In this document: piece by piece, positions 1 through 8,513 of the stretch | How positions within the stretch are numbered: the stretch's first letter is position 1 | How the letters are laid out: each line of letters opens with the position of its first letter | NCBI RefSeq assembly: GCF_028285745.1 | Contig: NZ_JANQOP010000259.1 | Location: 1 to 35,372, forward strand | Origin: Acaryochloris sp. IP29b_bin.137 | GTDB taxonomy: Bacteria; Cyanobacteriota; Cyanobacteriia; Thermosynechococcales; Thermosynechococcaceae | Length of the DNA stretch: 35,372 nucleotides | Reading direction: 5' to 3' | Position numbers and translations under genes: made by a program | The notes under the pieces: model-generated | What the model was told of the DNA's origin: nothing | Database searches by the model: none | The model's input: the letters and a program-made list of their open reading frames with translations, nothing else

Positions 1-1
1 T

Positions 2-109
2 ATTAAGGCGATTGCGGGGTTGAGAGTACCTGAAGAGGAGGAAATCAAGGGGCTCGATATCAGCGAGCATGGCATGGAAGCCTACAGTGGCTTCCTCAAA
101 GAATCTTAG
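2..109 (+). CDS. amt: Ammonium transporter (Amt family), C-terminal tail only
   Basis: The frame open from the window edge encodes the last 35 residues of a protein, ending in [19 protein letters not shown]. Acidic tails with the pattern GLD-x-SEHG-x-x-AY are typical of the cytoplasmic C-terminus of cyanobacterial and other bacterial Amt ammonium channels, which carry ammonium across the plasma membrane. Only the regulatory tail is visible; the eleven membrane helices lie outside the window. A strong terminator follows 55 bases after the stop, so this gene ends its own transcript. The assignment rests on the tail motif alone. Confidence 0.8.
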   Translation: MKAIAGLRVPEEEEIKGLDISEHGMEAYSGFLKES

Positions 110-164
110 ATTTATGAGTTCTCATCTCTGAATAGATAAATTTAAATCCCGTTTGGGATGCAAT

Positions 165-201
165 AGTCCTAGAGCCGTATGGAAAACTCTAGGACTTTTT
201 T
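165..201 (+). terminator. Rho-independent terminator after the Amt gene
   Basis: A perfect 10-bp inverted repeat, AGTCCTAGAG at 165-174 and CTCTAGGACT at 187-196, encloses a 12-base loop and is followed directly by a run of six T (196-201). This is a textbook intrinsic terminator on the + strand and separates the Amt gene from the ndhF3 operon. Confidence 0.93.
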
Positions 202-569
202 GATCTTCCTTCTTGAACCTTGGAATGACAGGGCAGTGTTTTTTTGTGAATTCAGAACCATGTGGTTTGCATGACAGTCAGACCGAACAAGAGCTTCAAC
301 TACAAGCAATCCCAGTTCCAGTTAGGTCGATTTTCTAGGTTCTGCGACGGAAGAGATCAAGGAAGAATAATGGTTTTAGTAAACTCAAGCAAAAGTAGCT
401 TCTGTATTCGTCAGATAGTCTGGATAAGTTGCCAAGAGGACCTTTCAAGAAAAGTTTGATTTTTTTGAAGTTTTATTACAGAATTAATATATTGATTTTC
501 ATAAACTTATATCAATATAAGTCTAGATATAAATCTATATAAGTTTTTCTTTTAAATCTAGTAATACTC
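202..569 (+). other. Intergenic regulatory region upstream of ndhF3
   Basis: No convincing gene lies between the Amt terminator and ndhF3. The base composition falls sharply toward AT from about 465 to 565. The region carries the palindrome and repeated half-sites described separately (505-544). A 65-codon open frame at 262-459 has no ribosome binding site and no recognisable sequence. Confidence 0.7.
505..544 (+). promoter_or_regulatory. Candidate LysR-type (NdhR/CmpR-like) operator of the ndhF3 operon
   Basis: ACTTATAT (505-512) and ATATAAGT (515-522) form a perfect 8-bp-arm palindrome around CA. The half-site recurs exactly at 537-544 and with one change (ATATAAAT) at 527-534, so the right-hand copies are 12 and 10 bases apart, about one helical turn each. 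The centre reads TTA-N8-TAA (507-520), which agrees with the TTA-N7/8-TAA motif reported for the cyanobacterial LysR regulator CmpR. An overlapping wider inverted repeat, TATATTGAT (488-496) with ATCAATATA (511-519), is also present. In other cyanobacteria NdhR (CcmR) represses this operon when CO2 is ample. The regions are AT-rich, so chance matches are possible; the regulator's identity is inference. Confidence 0.5.
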
Positions 570-2405
570 GTGCTCCAATTTCTAGCTCAAACTGCCTGGT
601 TTATCCCCTGCTACCCTCTGATTGGAATGGTGCTTTCCCTGCTGTGGACACCCTCCATCATTCGTCGTACGGGGCCACGCCCCGCAGGTTATATCAATCT
701 GATGACTACCCTGTGTGCTTTTTTACATGGGGTGCTTAGCTTCCCAACCACTTGGCATCAACCGCCCCAATATCTCAATATTAGTTGGCTAGAGGTATCG
801 GGGTTAACCCTCGATATTCCTCTGGAATTGTCAACAACCACGATTGGAGCTGGCTTGGTCATAACCAGTCTGAATCTATTGGCTCAGATCTATGCTGTTG
901 GATATTTAGAGATGGACTGGGGGTGGGCTCGGTTCTTTTCCTTGATGGCTTTGTTCGAGACGGGGATGTGCTCCCTAGCACTCTGTAACTCCCTATTTTT
1001 CAGCTATATCATTCTGGAAATTTTGACCTTAGCGACTTACTTGATTGTCGGCACTTGGTTTAATCAGTCTTTAGTTGTGACGGGGGCTCGAGATGCTTTT
1101 TTGACTAAACGAGTCGGGGACTTATTCCTTCTAATGGGGGTGTTGGCGATCTTCCCCTTGGCAGGTACTTGGGATTACCGAGGGTTGGGGATTTGGGCAC
1201 AAACGGCGACGGTTGATCCAACATTAATGACTTGGTTAGCACTGGGCTTGGTGGCTGGTCCAATGGGTAAATGCGCTCAGTTCCCTCTACACCTATGGCT
1301 GGATGAGGCGATGGAGGGTCCAGTCCCAGGCACCATTTTGCGAAATTCTGTGGTGGTGTCTACTGGAGCTTGGGTGCTGATTAAATTGTCTCCCGTGATC
1401 AGCCTTTCGCCCATTGCCCTGACCACCATGATTGGGGTGGGTTCAATTACGGCGATTGGTGGCAGCCTGATTGCGATCGCACAGATTGATATCAAGCGAG
1501 CCTTATCTTATTCCGCCAGTGTGTATATGGGCTTGATCTTTATTGCCGTAGGCACCCAGCAGTTAGATGCTGCCCTACTCTTGATGCTGACCTATGCCTT
1601 AGCCATGGCACTCCTAATTATGAGTACGGGGTCAATTATCTTAAACACCATCACTCAAGATTTAACGCAGCTGGGCGGTCTTTGGAGTCGCCGTCCGATT
1701 ACCGGACTGTGTTATTTGGTGGGAGCGGCAGGCTTGATTGGAATTCCTCCTCTTGGGTCCTTTTGGGCGTTATTGGAACTGTTAGACGGCCTATGGGTTC
1801 AGCATCCCTTGCTAGTCGGGGTTGTGGTTTTAGTCAATGCCTTAACTGGGTTGAGTATTACCCGTGAATTTGGTCTGATTTTTGCTGGAGAACAGCAACA
1901 AATGACGGTGAGAGCGCCTGAAAACTTCTGGCTGGTTACCTTGCCAACCGCCTTGCTAGCAGGGGCAACGCTGCATTTGCCGATTATCTTGCAGCGTTTA
2001 GGATTACTACCTCAGTGGTCAGCATTGAATCATGCTGCGGGCTTACTTCTCGTGGTTTCCAGTATTGTGGGCTGCAGTGTGGGGGTTTGGTTATATGTGA
2101 GCGATCGCATGACGAAACCCGTCCAACTCCCTTGGGTTTCCGTTCAAAACTTCTTTGCCTTCGATATGTACACCCCGACGTTGTATCGCTCCAGTATTGT
2201 CTCAGGAGTAGATGGGATTTCTCGTCTCACCGACTGGCTGGATCGAACTGTAGTAGATGGGGTCGCTAACTGGATCGCTCGCACCTCCGTCAATAGTGGC
2301 GAATTGCTGAAGTATGGAAACTTTGGTCAAACTCAGCTTTACTTGCTAACTATCATCTCCGGTGTATTTGTGATCACCCTGCTGCTGCTGCGATCTCTGC
2401 TTTAA
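570..2405 (+). CDS. ndhF3: NDH-1MS subunit NdhF3 (high-affinity CO2 uptake)
   Basis: This is a NuoL/NdhF-type antiporter subunit of the low-CO2-inducible NDH-1 complex that drives CO2 hydration at CupA in the thylakoid membrane. The 611 residues are almost entirely membrane helices. Proton-path residues of the family are visible: Glu150 in a helix (IILEILTLATYLIVG), Lys234 in GKCAQFPLHLW with His241, and Lys309 in QIDIKRALSYSASVYMG. The segment after Lys234 (EGPVPGTILRNSVVVSTGAW) differs from respiratory NuoL/NdhF1 and is the form I associate with the F3/F4 CO2-uptake type. The start is GTG at 570; no earlier start is in frame and no Shine-Dalgarno sequence is evident. ndhD3 follows after 52 bases, and the ndhF3-ndhD3-cupA-cupS order fixes the identity as F3 rather than F4. 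Confidence 0.93.
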   Translation: MLQFLAQTAWFIPCYPLIGMVLSLLWTPSIIRRTGPRPAGYINLMTTLCAFLHGVLSFPTTWHQPPQYLNISWLEVSGLTLDIPLELSTTTIGAGLVITSLNLLAQIYAVGYLEMDWGWARFFSLMALFETGMCSLALCNSLFFSYIILEILTLATYLIVGTWFNQSLVVTGARDAFLTKRVGDLFLLMGVLAIFPLAGTWDYRGLGIWAQTATVDPTLMTWLALGLVAGPMGKCAQFPLHLWLDEAMEGPVPGTILRNSVVVSTGAWVLIKLSPVISLSPIALTTMIGVGSITAIGGSLIAIAQIDIKRALSYSASVYMGLIFIAVGTQQLDAALLLMLTYALAMALLIMSTGSIILNTITQDLTQLGGLWSRRPITGLCYLVGAAGLIGIPPLGSFWALLELLDGLWVQHPLLVGVVVLVNALTGLSITREFGLIFAGEQQQMTVRAPENFWLVTLPTALLAGATLHLPIILQRLGLLPQWSALNHAAGLLLVVSSIVGCSVGVWLYVSDRMTKPVQLPWVSVQNFFAFDMYTPTLYRSSIVSGVDGISRLTDWLDRTVVDGVANWIARTSVNSGELLKYGNFGQTQLYLLTIISGVFVITLLLLRSLL

Positions 2406-2457
2406 AAAGTCCTTTTTATACCTTACTTCTGCCGTTCGTTTAATAACTACCCTTCTC

Positions 2458-3966
2458 ATGCTGAGCGTTCTGATCTGGTTTCCTTGTTTCGCCGCAGTCA
2501 TTATTGCCTTACTCCCAAAGTCCCTTGATTTAAAGCGGGTGCGCTTATCGGCCTTATGGCTGTCGGGTATCACCCTGCTGTGGACCATTGGGCTAGTGAT
2601 TCAATTCGATCTCAGTAACCCGTTACTCCAGTATCAAGAATCCTTACCCTGGCTGTCAGATTTGGGGTTGGACTATCAGCTTGGGATAGATGGACTTTCC
2701 TTGCCTTTGCTCATCCTCAATAGCTTGCTCACTTGGCTAGCCATCTACAGTAGTCGTATCGATACCAAACGCCCAAACCTTTTCTACGCATTGATCTTAT
2801 TGATCAGCGGCGGCGTTGCTGGGGCTTTTTTGGCGCAGAATCTACTCTTGTTTTTCCTGTTCTATGAGGTGGAACTCATCCCCTTCTATTTGCTGATTTC
2901 GATTTGGGGAGGCGCCCAGCAAGGAAGTGCGGCCACCAAGTTTTTACTCTATACCGCTACGTCAGGGGGCCTTATCCTCGCCGGATTCTTAGGCTTAATT
3001 TGGTTTAGCGAAGCCTCTAGTTTCGCCTATGACCTTCTCTTAGGGCAGACCTTACCGCTCAATATTCAGTATGTGTTGTTGGTGCTGCTATTGCTGGGGT
3101 TTGGGATCAAAACCCCTCTTGTACCGTTACATACCTGGTTGCCTGATACCTATGTTGCGGCGTCTACGCCTGTTGCCATGCTATTAGGAGGTGTACTAGC
3201 CAAACTCGGAACCTACGGTATTTTTCGATTTTGTATGCCGCTTTTCCCAGAGGCTTGGAGTAATCTCTCCCCTTTGTTGGCGACCTGGGCAGTGGTCAGT
3301 GTTTTATATGGTGCTCTGGCGGCTATCGCCCAAAAAGATATCAAACGGATGGTGGCCTATAGTTCAGTCGGACATATGGGATATATTCTGTTAGCCGCCG
3401 CTGCCCATACTCAGCTCAGTATTGTGGGAGCTATTTCCCAAATGTTTGCCCACGGTTTGATCCTGGCACTTCTCTTTCATCTGGTCGGTTTGATTGAAGC
3501 GAAAGTGGGTACCCGTGATTTAGACGTCCTGAATGGCTTGATGAATCCAGTTCGAGGATTACCTTTGGTGAGCGCTCTACTAGTGCTCGGGGGAATGGCG
3601 AGTGCGGGGATTCCTGGCCTAGTTGGGTTTATCGCAGAATTCCTGGTCTTCCAAGGCAGTTACGCCGCATTCCCCGTTCAGACCTTACTCAGTGTGGTTG
3701 GTACGGGACTAACCGCCGTCTATTTTGTGATTTTGTTGAACCGAACCTGCTTTGGTCGTTTAGACAATAGTCTGGCTTACTTTCCCAAAGTGCATTGGGA
3801 TGAGCGCGTTCCCGCTTTAATATTGACTCTCCTGATATTCATCTTGGGAATCCACCCAACATGGCTCGTCCGCTGGAGTGAGCCTACCACAACATACCTC
3901 GTGGCAGAAGCCCACTTATCCACGCCTGCCCCCCAATCCATTATGGCGAATGCAGAGTTCCACTAA
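2458..3966 (+). CDS. ndhD3: NDH-1MS subunit NdhD3 (high-affinity CO2 uptake)
   Basis: A NuoM/NdhD-type proton-pumping antiporter subunit, 502 residues, the normal family length. Conserved charged residues of the antiporter fold can be read: Glu137 in FYEVELIPFYLL, Lys218 in GFGIKTPLVPLHTWLPD with His225, Lys249 in LGGVLAKLGTYG, and Lys296 in AQKDIKRMVAYSSVGHMG. It sits at the distal membrane arm beside NdhF3 in the CO2-uptake version of NDH-1, where proton movement is coupled to CO2 hydration. The ATG start at 2458 has no clear Shine-Dalgarno sequence, consistent with translation within the operon. The gene lies 52 bases after ndhF3 and 71 bases before cupA. Family membership is certain; the D3 type rests on the neighbours. 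Confidence 0.94.
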   Translation: MLSVLIWFPCFAAVIIALLPKSLDLKRVRLSALWLSGITLLWTIGLVIQFDLSNPLLQYQESLPWLSDLGLDYQLGIDGLSLPLLILNSLLTWLAIYSSRIDTKRPNLFYALILLISGGVAGAFLAQNLLLFFLFYEVELIPFYLLISIWGGAQQGSAATKFLLYTATSGGLILAGFLGLIWFSEASSFAYDLLLGQTLPLNIQYVLLVLLLLGFGIKTPLVPLHTWLPDTYVAASTPVAMLLGGVLAKLGTYGIFRFCMPLFPEAWSNLSPLLATWAVVSVLYGALAAIAQKDIKRMVAYSSVGHMGYILLAAAAHTQLSIVGAISQMFAHGLILALLFHLVGLIEAKVGTRDLDVLNGLMNPVRGLPLVSALLVLGGMASAGIPGLVGFIAEFLVFQGSYAAFPVQTLLSVVGTGLTAVYFVILLNRTCFGRLDNSLAYFPKVHWDERVPALILTLLIFILGIHPTWLVRWSEPTTTYLVAEAHLSTPAPQSIMANAEFH

Positions 3967-4037
3967 CCTGACTACCCCTTAAAATCCAGGTTTTACGACG
4001 ACCTTAAATAACCTTCTGATCAATTTTTGTCCTACCT

Positions 4038-5333
4038 ATGAACGCTGTAACTCCGACGCCGACAAAACTCCCGCCCTCCCAACATGAATTTGCCGAGATT
4101 ATTCATCGTTTGGAAGCGGGGGGAGCCATGCTGCCAGATACCCCTGAAAATCTCAAGCAGATCATTGGTATCTATAAAGCCTATGCAGTCCCCATGGACT
4201 TTTACTGGCGGAACTTGCTCTATATTGCAGAGCGGGTGTTCTTAAATCCTTTGCCCGCATTCAAATATTTTCTACCCCAGGACTATCTCGATCGCCATAA
4301 TCACTACGCGGGTGAGGACGCCGATCTTCGCATTTGGCGAGGAGAAGCAACAGCCCATCCAGAATTGTTGGAATTTATGGAAAAGGGAGAGGTCAAGCGC
4401 AAACTTCCCAAGCTGCTCCATCATCTTTGGCATGACCGCATCAATATGGAGTTTGCAGAAGCCTGTATGCGCGCTATGTTTTGGCATCGCAACATGGGCG
4501 GACAGTTTGATCCCTACCTTGATACAGAGGAGTATGTTGCTAATGCGGATCGGGCGATCAAAGCCTACTTTAAGGGGAATCCCGTGATGTTGGGACTCTA
4601 TAAACTATTCCCTGACATGTTTATAGAGCAAGTGCGGCAGTTATCTTACTATTCCAACTTGGGACTGTTTTGGGAAGTGATGGCTCCCGTTTTCTTTGAG
4701 ATGTCCGATCTCTACGATGAAGGCAAGATCACAACCGTGCCAGAAGCAATGAGTTTTCTGGTGAATGGAATTTTCGCCATAGCGGGTCGTCCGATTTACC
4801 ACCATGTCTATATTCGGGGTGAGTGCTACGAGATTATCCCCAAATCCAAGGGCTTTATGTGGTTATACGAAGCTGCTTTACCGTATGTTGAAGCGGTGTT
4901 TTATCGCACCTCGCCGTTCCGGGGAACCAAATCCTATAATGCCCAAGCCAAACAGGTGCCTGAGAATCAGGATGACTTTCACTACGGGATTCTCTACGCT
5001 GATGTTTTTCCCGTTGGCTCGGCGGGGATTCCTCCGACTTTACTGATGCAAGATATGCTTCATTTTCTCCCTCCCTATTTAGTGGAGTATTACCAGCAGT
5101 ACTGCCGAGGTGGAGACGATACGTTAATTCAATTGGGTGTGACCTTTCAACGATCCATGTACTGTGTAACTTCAGCCGTCATTCAGGCCTTGCGCCAGGC
5201 GCTGCTATATCCCCTCGATGACCCTAATCCGGAACATCTTCAGGCCAATCGGGCGTTTTTCGAGGCTCAGCTTAATCGACTAACCCGACCTGAAGCCCGG
5301 TTACGGGATATTCAAAGTCAGGATTATCGCTAA
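4038..5333 (+). CDS. cupA: CO2 hydration protein CupA (ChpY)
   Basis: CupA is the cyanobacteria-specific hydrophilic subunit that docks on NdhF3/NdhD3 and hydrates CO2 to bicarbonate in the manner of a carbonic anhydrase. The 431 residues match the family length. The sequence is rich in aromatic residues and histidine, with the cluster LLHHLWHDR at 127-135 (His128, His129, His132, Arg134) preceded by Glu115; structural work on the complex places the metal site in this part of CupA, though I do not assign individual ligands. The product lacks a signal peptide and obvious membrane helices. It is third in the operon, 71 bases after ndhD3 and 106 bases before cupS. CupA rather than CupB is chosen because ndhF3, ndhD3 and a fasciclin gene surround it. 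Confidence 0.93.
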   Translation: MNAVTPTPTKLPPSQHEFAEIIHRLEAGGAMLPDTPENLKQIIGIYKAYAVPMDFYWRNLLYIAERVFLNPLPAFKYFLPQDYLDRHNHYAGEDADLRIWRGEATAHPELLEFMEKGEVKRKLPKLLHHLWHDRINMEFAEACMRAMFWHRNMGGQFDPYLDTEEYVANADRAIKAYFKGNPVMLGLYKLFPDMFIEQVRQLSYYSNLGLFWEVMAPVFFEMSDLYDEGKITTVPEAMSFLVNGIFAIAGRPIYHHVYIRGECYEIIPKSKGFMWLYEAALPYVEAVFYRTSPFRGTKSYNAQAKQVPENQDDFHYGILYADVFPVGSAGIPPTLLMQDMLHFLPPYLVEYYQQYCRGGDDTLIQLGVTFQRSMYCVTSAVIQALRQALLYPLDDPNPEHLQANRAFFEAQLNRLTRPEARLRDIQSQDYR

Positions 5334-5360
5334 TCTTCTGGCTCGCTCTTTTTTGACTCA

Positions 5361-5380
5361 GTCGCGACAAAGAGTCGCGA
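5361..5380 (+). other. Intercistronic hairpin between cupA and cupS
   Basis: TCGCGAC (5362-5368) and GTCGCGA (5374-5380) form a 7-bp stem with loop AAAGA. No T run follows, so it is unlikely to stop transcription. It may affect mRNA processing or the relative amounts of CupA and CupS. The function is inference. Confidence 0.5.
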
Positions 5381-5439
5381 TTGATTGGAGAGGCCCCCTC
5401 TAACCCTTTTCACCGTTTCAATTCATGGAGTCTAGCTAA

Positions 5440-5841
5440 ATGGCCGATATTGTTGATATTGCTGTTGGATCCGAGGATTTTTCAACATTAGTTGCGGCGG
5501 TGCAAGCAGCGGGGCTGGTTGAGACCTTAAAAAGCCCTGGACCGTTCACCGTTTTTGCCCCCACGGATGCAGCGTTTGCCCAGCTTCCGGCTGGCACGAT
5601 TCAAACACTCCTGCAGAACATTCCTCAGCTCAGCCGAATTCTCACCTTTCATGTGACGCCGGGTAAGTTAACACAAGCTGACTTACAGGCACTCGATTCA
5701 GTCGTGTCGGTTGAAGGCTCCCCCATTCCAATTCAAAAGTCGGAAGGCTTTGAAGTGAAAAATGCCACGGTGGTGGCAGCAGATATCGAAGCCGACAATG
5801 GCATTATCCATGTCTTAGATCGAGTCCTCCTGATGGGGTAA
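5440..5841 (+). CDS. cupS: NDH-1MS small subunit CupS (fasciclin/FAS1 domain)
   Basis: The 133-residue product is a single FAS1 (fasciclin) domain: the H1 box reads [16 protein letters not shown] (about 44-59), and the H2 end reads [12 protein letters not shown] (about 120-131). There is no signal peptide, which separates it from secreted fasciclin adhesins and fits CupS, the small cytoplasmic-face partner of CupA in NDH-1MS. GGAG at 5427-5430 provides a ribosome binding site 9 bases before the ATG. It is the last gene of the operon and is followed by a strong hairpin at 5862-5896. Confidence 0.9.
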   Translation: MADIVDIAVGSEDFSTLVAAVQAAGLVETLKSPGPFTVFAPTDAAFAQLPAGTIQTLLQNIPQLSRILTFHVTPGKLTQADLQALDSVVSVEGSPIPIQKSEGFEVKNATVVAADIEADNGIIHVLDRVLLMG

Positions 5842-5861
5842 TTTAACAGGCTTAAGCAGCG

Positions 5862-5896
5862 TTATGCAGCTATTTCATACAGAAATAGCTGCATAA
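5862..5896. terminator. Hairpin between convergent cupS and htpG
   Basis: A perfect 15-bp inverted repeat, TTATGCAGCTATTTC (5862-5876) and GAAATAGCTGCATAA (5882-5896), encloses the 5-base loop ATACA. It lies 21 bases after the cupS stop and 20 bases from the htpG stop on the other strand. It lacks a long T run on either side, but its symmetry and position suggest a bidirectional terminator shared by the two genes. Confidence 0.75.
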
Positions 5897-5915
5897 ACAG
5901 TCCCGAATACAGCGT

Positions 5916-7907
5916 TTATTTGGCCGCTAACTCGGTCAGACGAGTGAGGACCTGATTAGAACGCTCTGTAAAAGATTGCATCCCTTCCGCATCAAACCCT
6001 TTCTGAGCCATTAAGGCTAAATCATAAACATGGTTGCAGATTTGATTGGCTAATTCGGCTGAAGGGGATTGGCCCTCCGCCTGAACCACGCCACCTTGGC
6101 TCAAGGTCATCAAATTTTGAATCAATGGATGGGAGGTATTCACCAACAGCGTATGCTCGGTAGGAAATTGCATGGCTTGCTGTTGCATCATCGCCATCAT
6201 CTCTTGCATACGGCGCGCTGATTCAGGTAACAACACCATTGCAGGCGGTGCACCTTGGGGGTTATCTGATTTCAGGGCCTCAGTTCGAATCGTCAGATTA
6301 GGTTTGTCCAGAGACGCCTCGAATAACGCCTTAATCACTTCACTGCGAGTTTGATTGGTGGTGGGATCGACAATTTCAGCCGCTTGATCCTTATCAATCA
6401 GTGTTTCATCTAAATCAGCGTCTACACGGGCAAACTTAACGTCTGTGTACTCTCGCTCTAGGAATGGCACAAAATGAGTATCAATGAAAGTATCCATATA
6501 CAGGACTTCTAGACCTTGGCTCTTGAGTAAGGAGACATAGGTAGCCTGATTCACTTCATCGGTACAGTAATAGACTTGATTTTCATGCCGTTCTTTGTTC
6601 CGCTCCAAATATTCTTTCAAAGTGGAGTGGGGGGGCTCCGAAGAGGTTGCAACTGCATCGGAAGGCTTATCCGCCCAAGCATCATCTTCAGTGTCCCCTG
6701 AACTTTCGGCAGTGGGCTCTTGCTCTTCTGTGGCTGCAGGGAGTTCTGCGGTTGTCCGATAAATCAGGATGTCTTCCACCTGTTTTTTGAACTTGTCGTT
6801 GTTGATGGAGCCAAACTTGACGAAGGTGCCAACATCTTGCCAGCAGCGGATATAAGCATCTTGATCGTCACGATAAAGTGCTTTGAGACGATCCCCCACT
6901 TTCTTGGCAATGTAATCAGCAATTCGACGCACCGTGCGATCGTTTTGTAAAAAGCTACGGGAAACATTAAGGGGAATATCGCTGCTGTCAATCACACCTT
7001 GAAGGGGCATCAAGAATTGTGGAATGACTTCTTCGCAGTTGTCGCTAACAAATACTTGATTGCAGAACAACTTAATTTGGCCTTTTGTAACATCAATATC
7101 AGGCTTCAGTTTGGGAAAATATAAAATGCCATTGACGATGAACGGATAGTCGGTATTGAGATGTACCCACAGCAAAGGATCTTCTTGGAAGGGATATAGA
7201 TACCGATAAAACTCTAGATAGTCTTCGTCAGTCAGATTGCTGGGGGACTCTTTCCAAGGAGCCTTCTGCTTATTGATTTGCTCCTCCCCTAGCTTGATGG
7301 GAACGGGCATAAAGTCACAGTAGGTCTTGACCAAAGACTTGATCCGGGCTTCTTCTAGATATTCTTCCTCTTCCTCCATCAACGTGAGGGTGATTTTGGT
7401 CCCGCGCTGATTCCACTCAGAGGCTTCTAGTTGATAGTCAGTGTTACCTTCGCAGGACCAATGAACGGCTTCAGCCCCTTCCTTGTAGGACAGCGTATCG
7501 ATTTCAACTTTCTGCGCCACCATAAAGGAGGAATAAAAACCCAAACCAAAGTGTCCAATAATGGCTTGATCACCACTGGCTTTATACTTCTCAACAAATT
7601 CTTCGGCACTGGAGAAGGCCACCTGAGTAATATATTGCTTCACTTCATCAGCAGTCATACCGATGCCATTATCGGTAATACTGAGCTGCTTTTTGTCCTT
7701 GTCAATCGCAATAACAACTTCAGGTTCCCCCACTTCACCGGAGTATTCTCCTGCCATCGACACCATCTTCATCTTCTGCATGGCATCTACTGCATTTGAA
7801 ACAAGTTCCCGCAAGAAAATCTCATGGTCTGAATAAAGCCATTTTTTGATTATTGGGAAAATATTCTCGGTATGTATCGAAATTGTGCCTTGTTCCAGCA
7901 TAGTCAT
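5916..7907 (-). CDS. htpG: Chaperone HtpG (Hsp90)
   Basis: HtpG is the bacterial Hsp90, an ATP-driven dimeric chaperone needed for heat and light-stress tolerance in cyanobacteria. The 663-residue protein shows the N-terminal GHKL ATPase: FLRELVSNAVDA (Glu34, Asn38), DNGIGM (Asp79), GLGFYSSFMV (121-130) and RGTKITL (168-174). A middle domain follows (about 235-385) with the catalytic-loop type sequence NVSRSFLQNDR. An acidic, Pro/Ser-rich insertion at about 387-428 separates this from the rest of the middle and C-terminal region. The eukaryotic MEEVD tail is absent. Two ATG codons are possible, at 7907 and two codons later at 7901; I keep the first. No CIRCE operator is visible upstream. The gene converges on cupS. 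Confidence 0.95.
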   Translation of the reverse strand: MTMLEQGTISIHTENIFPIIKKWLYSDHEIFLRELVSNAVDAMQKMKMVSMAGEYSGEVGEPEVVIAIDKDKKQLSITDNGIGMTADEVKQYITQVAFSSAEEFVEKYKASGDQAIIGHFGLGFYSSFMVAQKVEIDTLSYKEGAEAVHWSCEGNTDYQLEASEWNQRGTKITLTLMEEEEEYLEEARIKSLVKTYCDFMPVPIKLGEEQINKQKAPWKESPSNLTDEDYLEFYRYLYPFQEDPLLWVHLNTDYPFIVNGILYFPKLKPDIDVTKGQIKLFCNQVFVSDNCEEVIPQFLMPLQGVIDSSDIPLNVSRSFLQNDRTVRRIADYIAKKVGDRLKALYRDDQDAYIRCWQDVGTFVKFGSINNDKFKKQVEDILIYRTTAELPAATEEQEPTAESSGDTEDDAWADKPSDAVATSSEPPHSTLKEYLERNKERHENQVYYCTDEVNQATYVSLLKSQGLEVLYMDTFIDTHFVPFLEREYTDVKFARVDADLDETLIDKDQAAEIVDPTTNQTRSEVIKALFEASLDKPNLTIRTEALKSDNPQGAPPAMVLLPESARRMQEMMAMMQQQAMQFPTEHTLLVNTSHPLIQNLMTLSQGGVVQAEGQSPSAELANQICNHVYDLALMAQKGFDAEGMQSFTERSNQVLTRLTELAAK

Positions 7908-8513
7908 TGGTATCCGTTTAGGCGGTCTACAGTAATTTCATCTTTTCCCTTAAAATATCGCATTATCTTTGGCCCTATAGGTACTCTAATGTAAGGGGAG
8001 ATCCCCGACGGTATTGGATTCGGATATCCCTACCTGCGGTCTTTACTGGAAAATAATCGGGAATAAGACCATGACTCAAGGGCTAGTTATCGTTATGGCT
8101 GAGTTGTAAGGATGACTTTAAAGGTGTTGGTGCAGACTGATTGGAACGGGTTTCGTCAGTACAATACTGTGCAGTGGTTACCTCTTATCTTGCCCAGACG
8201 ATTTGTTTCTTGGAGTGGATACTCGTTCTTTTTTCTATTAAGAATGAGCACAATATAAAGTCACCTGGCTGAGTTTGGCACCTATACTGCAATCCGTTAC
8301 ATGGGAGAAAAAATATTCTTCAGAAATACGGAAACACCTCATTTCAGGTTCTAATTTATCTACAGAGATAGCAAATTTATCCAAAAACTTGAGTAAATAT
8401 TAGCTTTACCTAGAGAACAAAACCTTATACTAAGAGGAGTCAAATAAAGGTTTTTTTGAACTAAAGGGTTAGATACTGGGTTCATCCCAGGCCATCCCAA
8501 TTAGAGAGCCCAA
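7908..8513. other. 606-bp intergenic region between divergent htpG and the receiver-kinase gene
   Basis: No supported gene is seen. Both flanking genes start here, so two promoters are expected. A small hairpin CTGGG-TTCAT-CCCAG (8476-8490) lies 24 bases before the ATG at 8514, and GGGG-AGAT-CCCC (7995-8006) lies near the htpG side. A 48-codon open frame at 8112-8258 has no recognisable product. No CIRCE or other known heat-shock operator was found by eye. Confidence 0.6.

Noticed and set aside
262-459. 65-codon open frame upstream of ndhF3
   Set aside because: No ribosome binding site, no family resemblance, and the composition looks like noncoding spacer.
8112-8258. 48-codon ATG open frame in the htpG-kinase gap
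   Set aside because: Too short to judge, ribosome binding site too close to the ATG, no recognisable motif.
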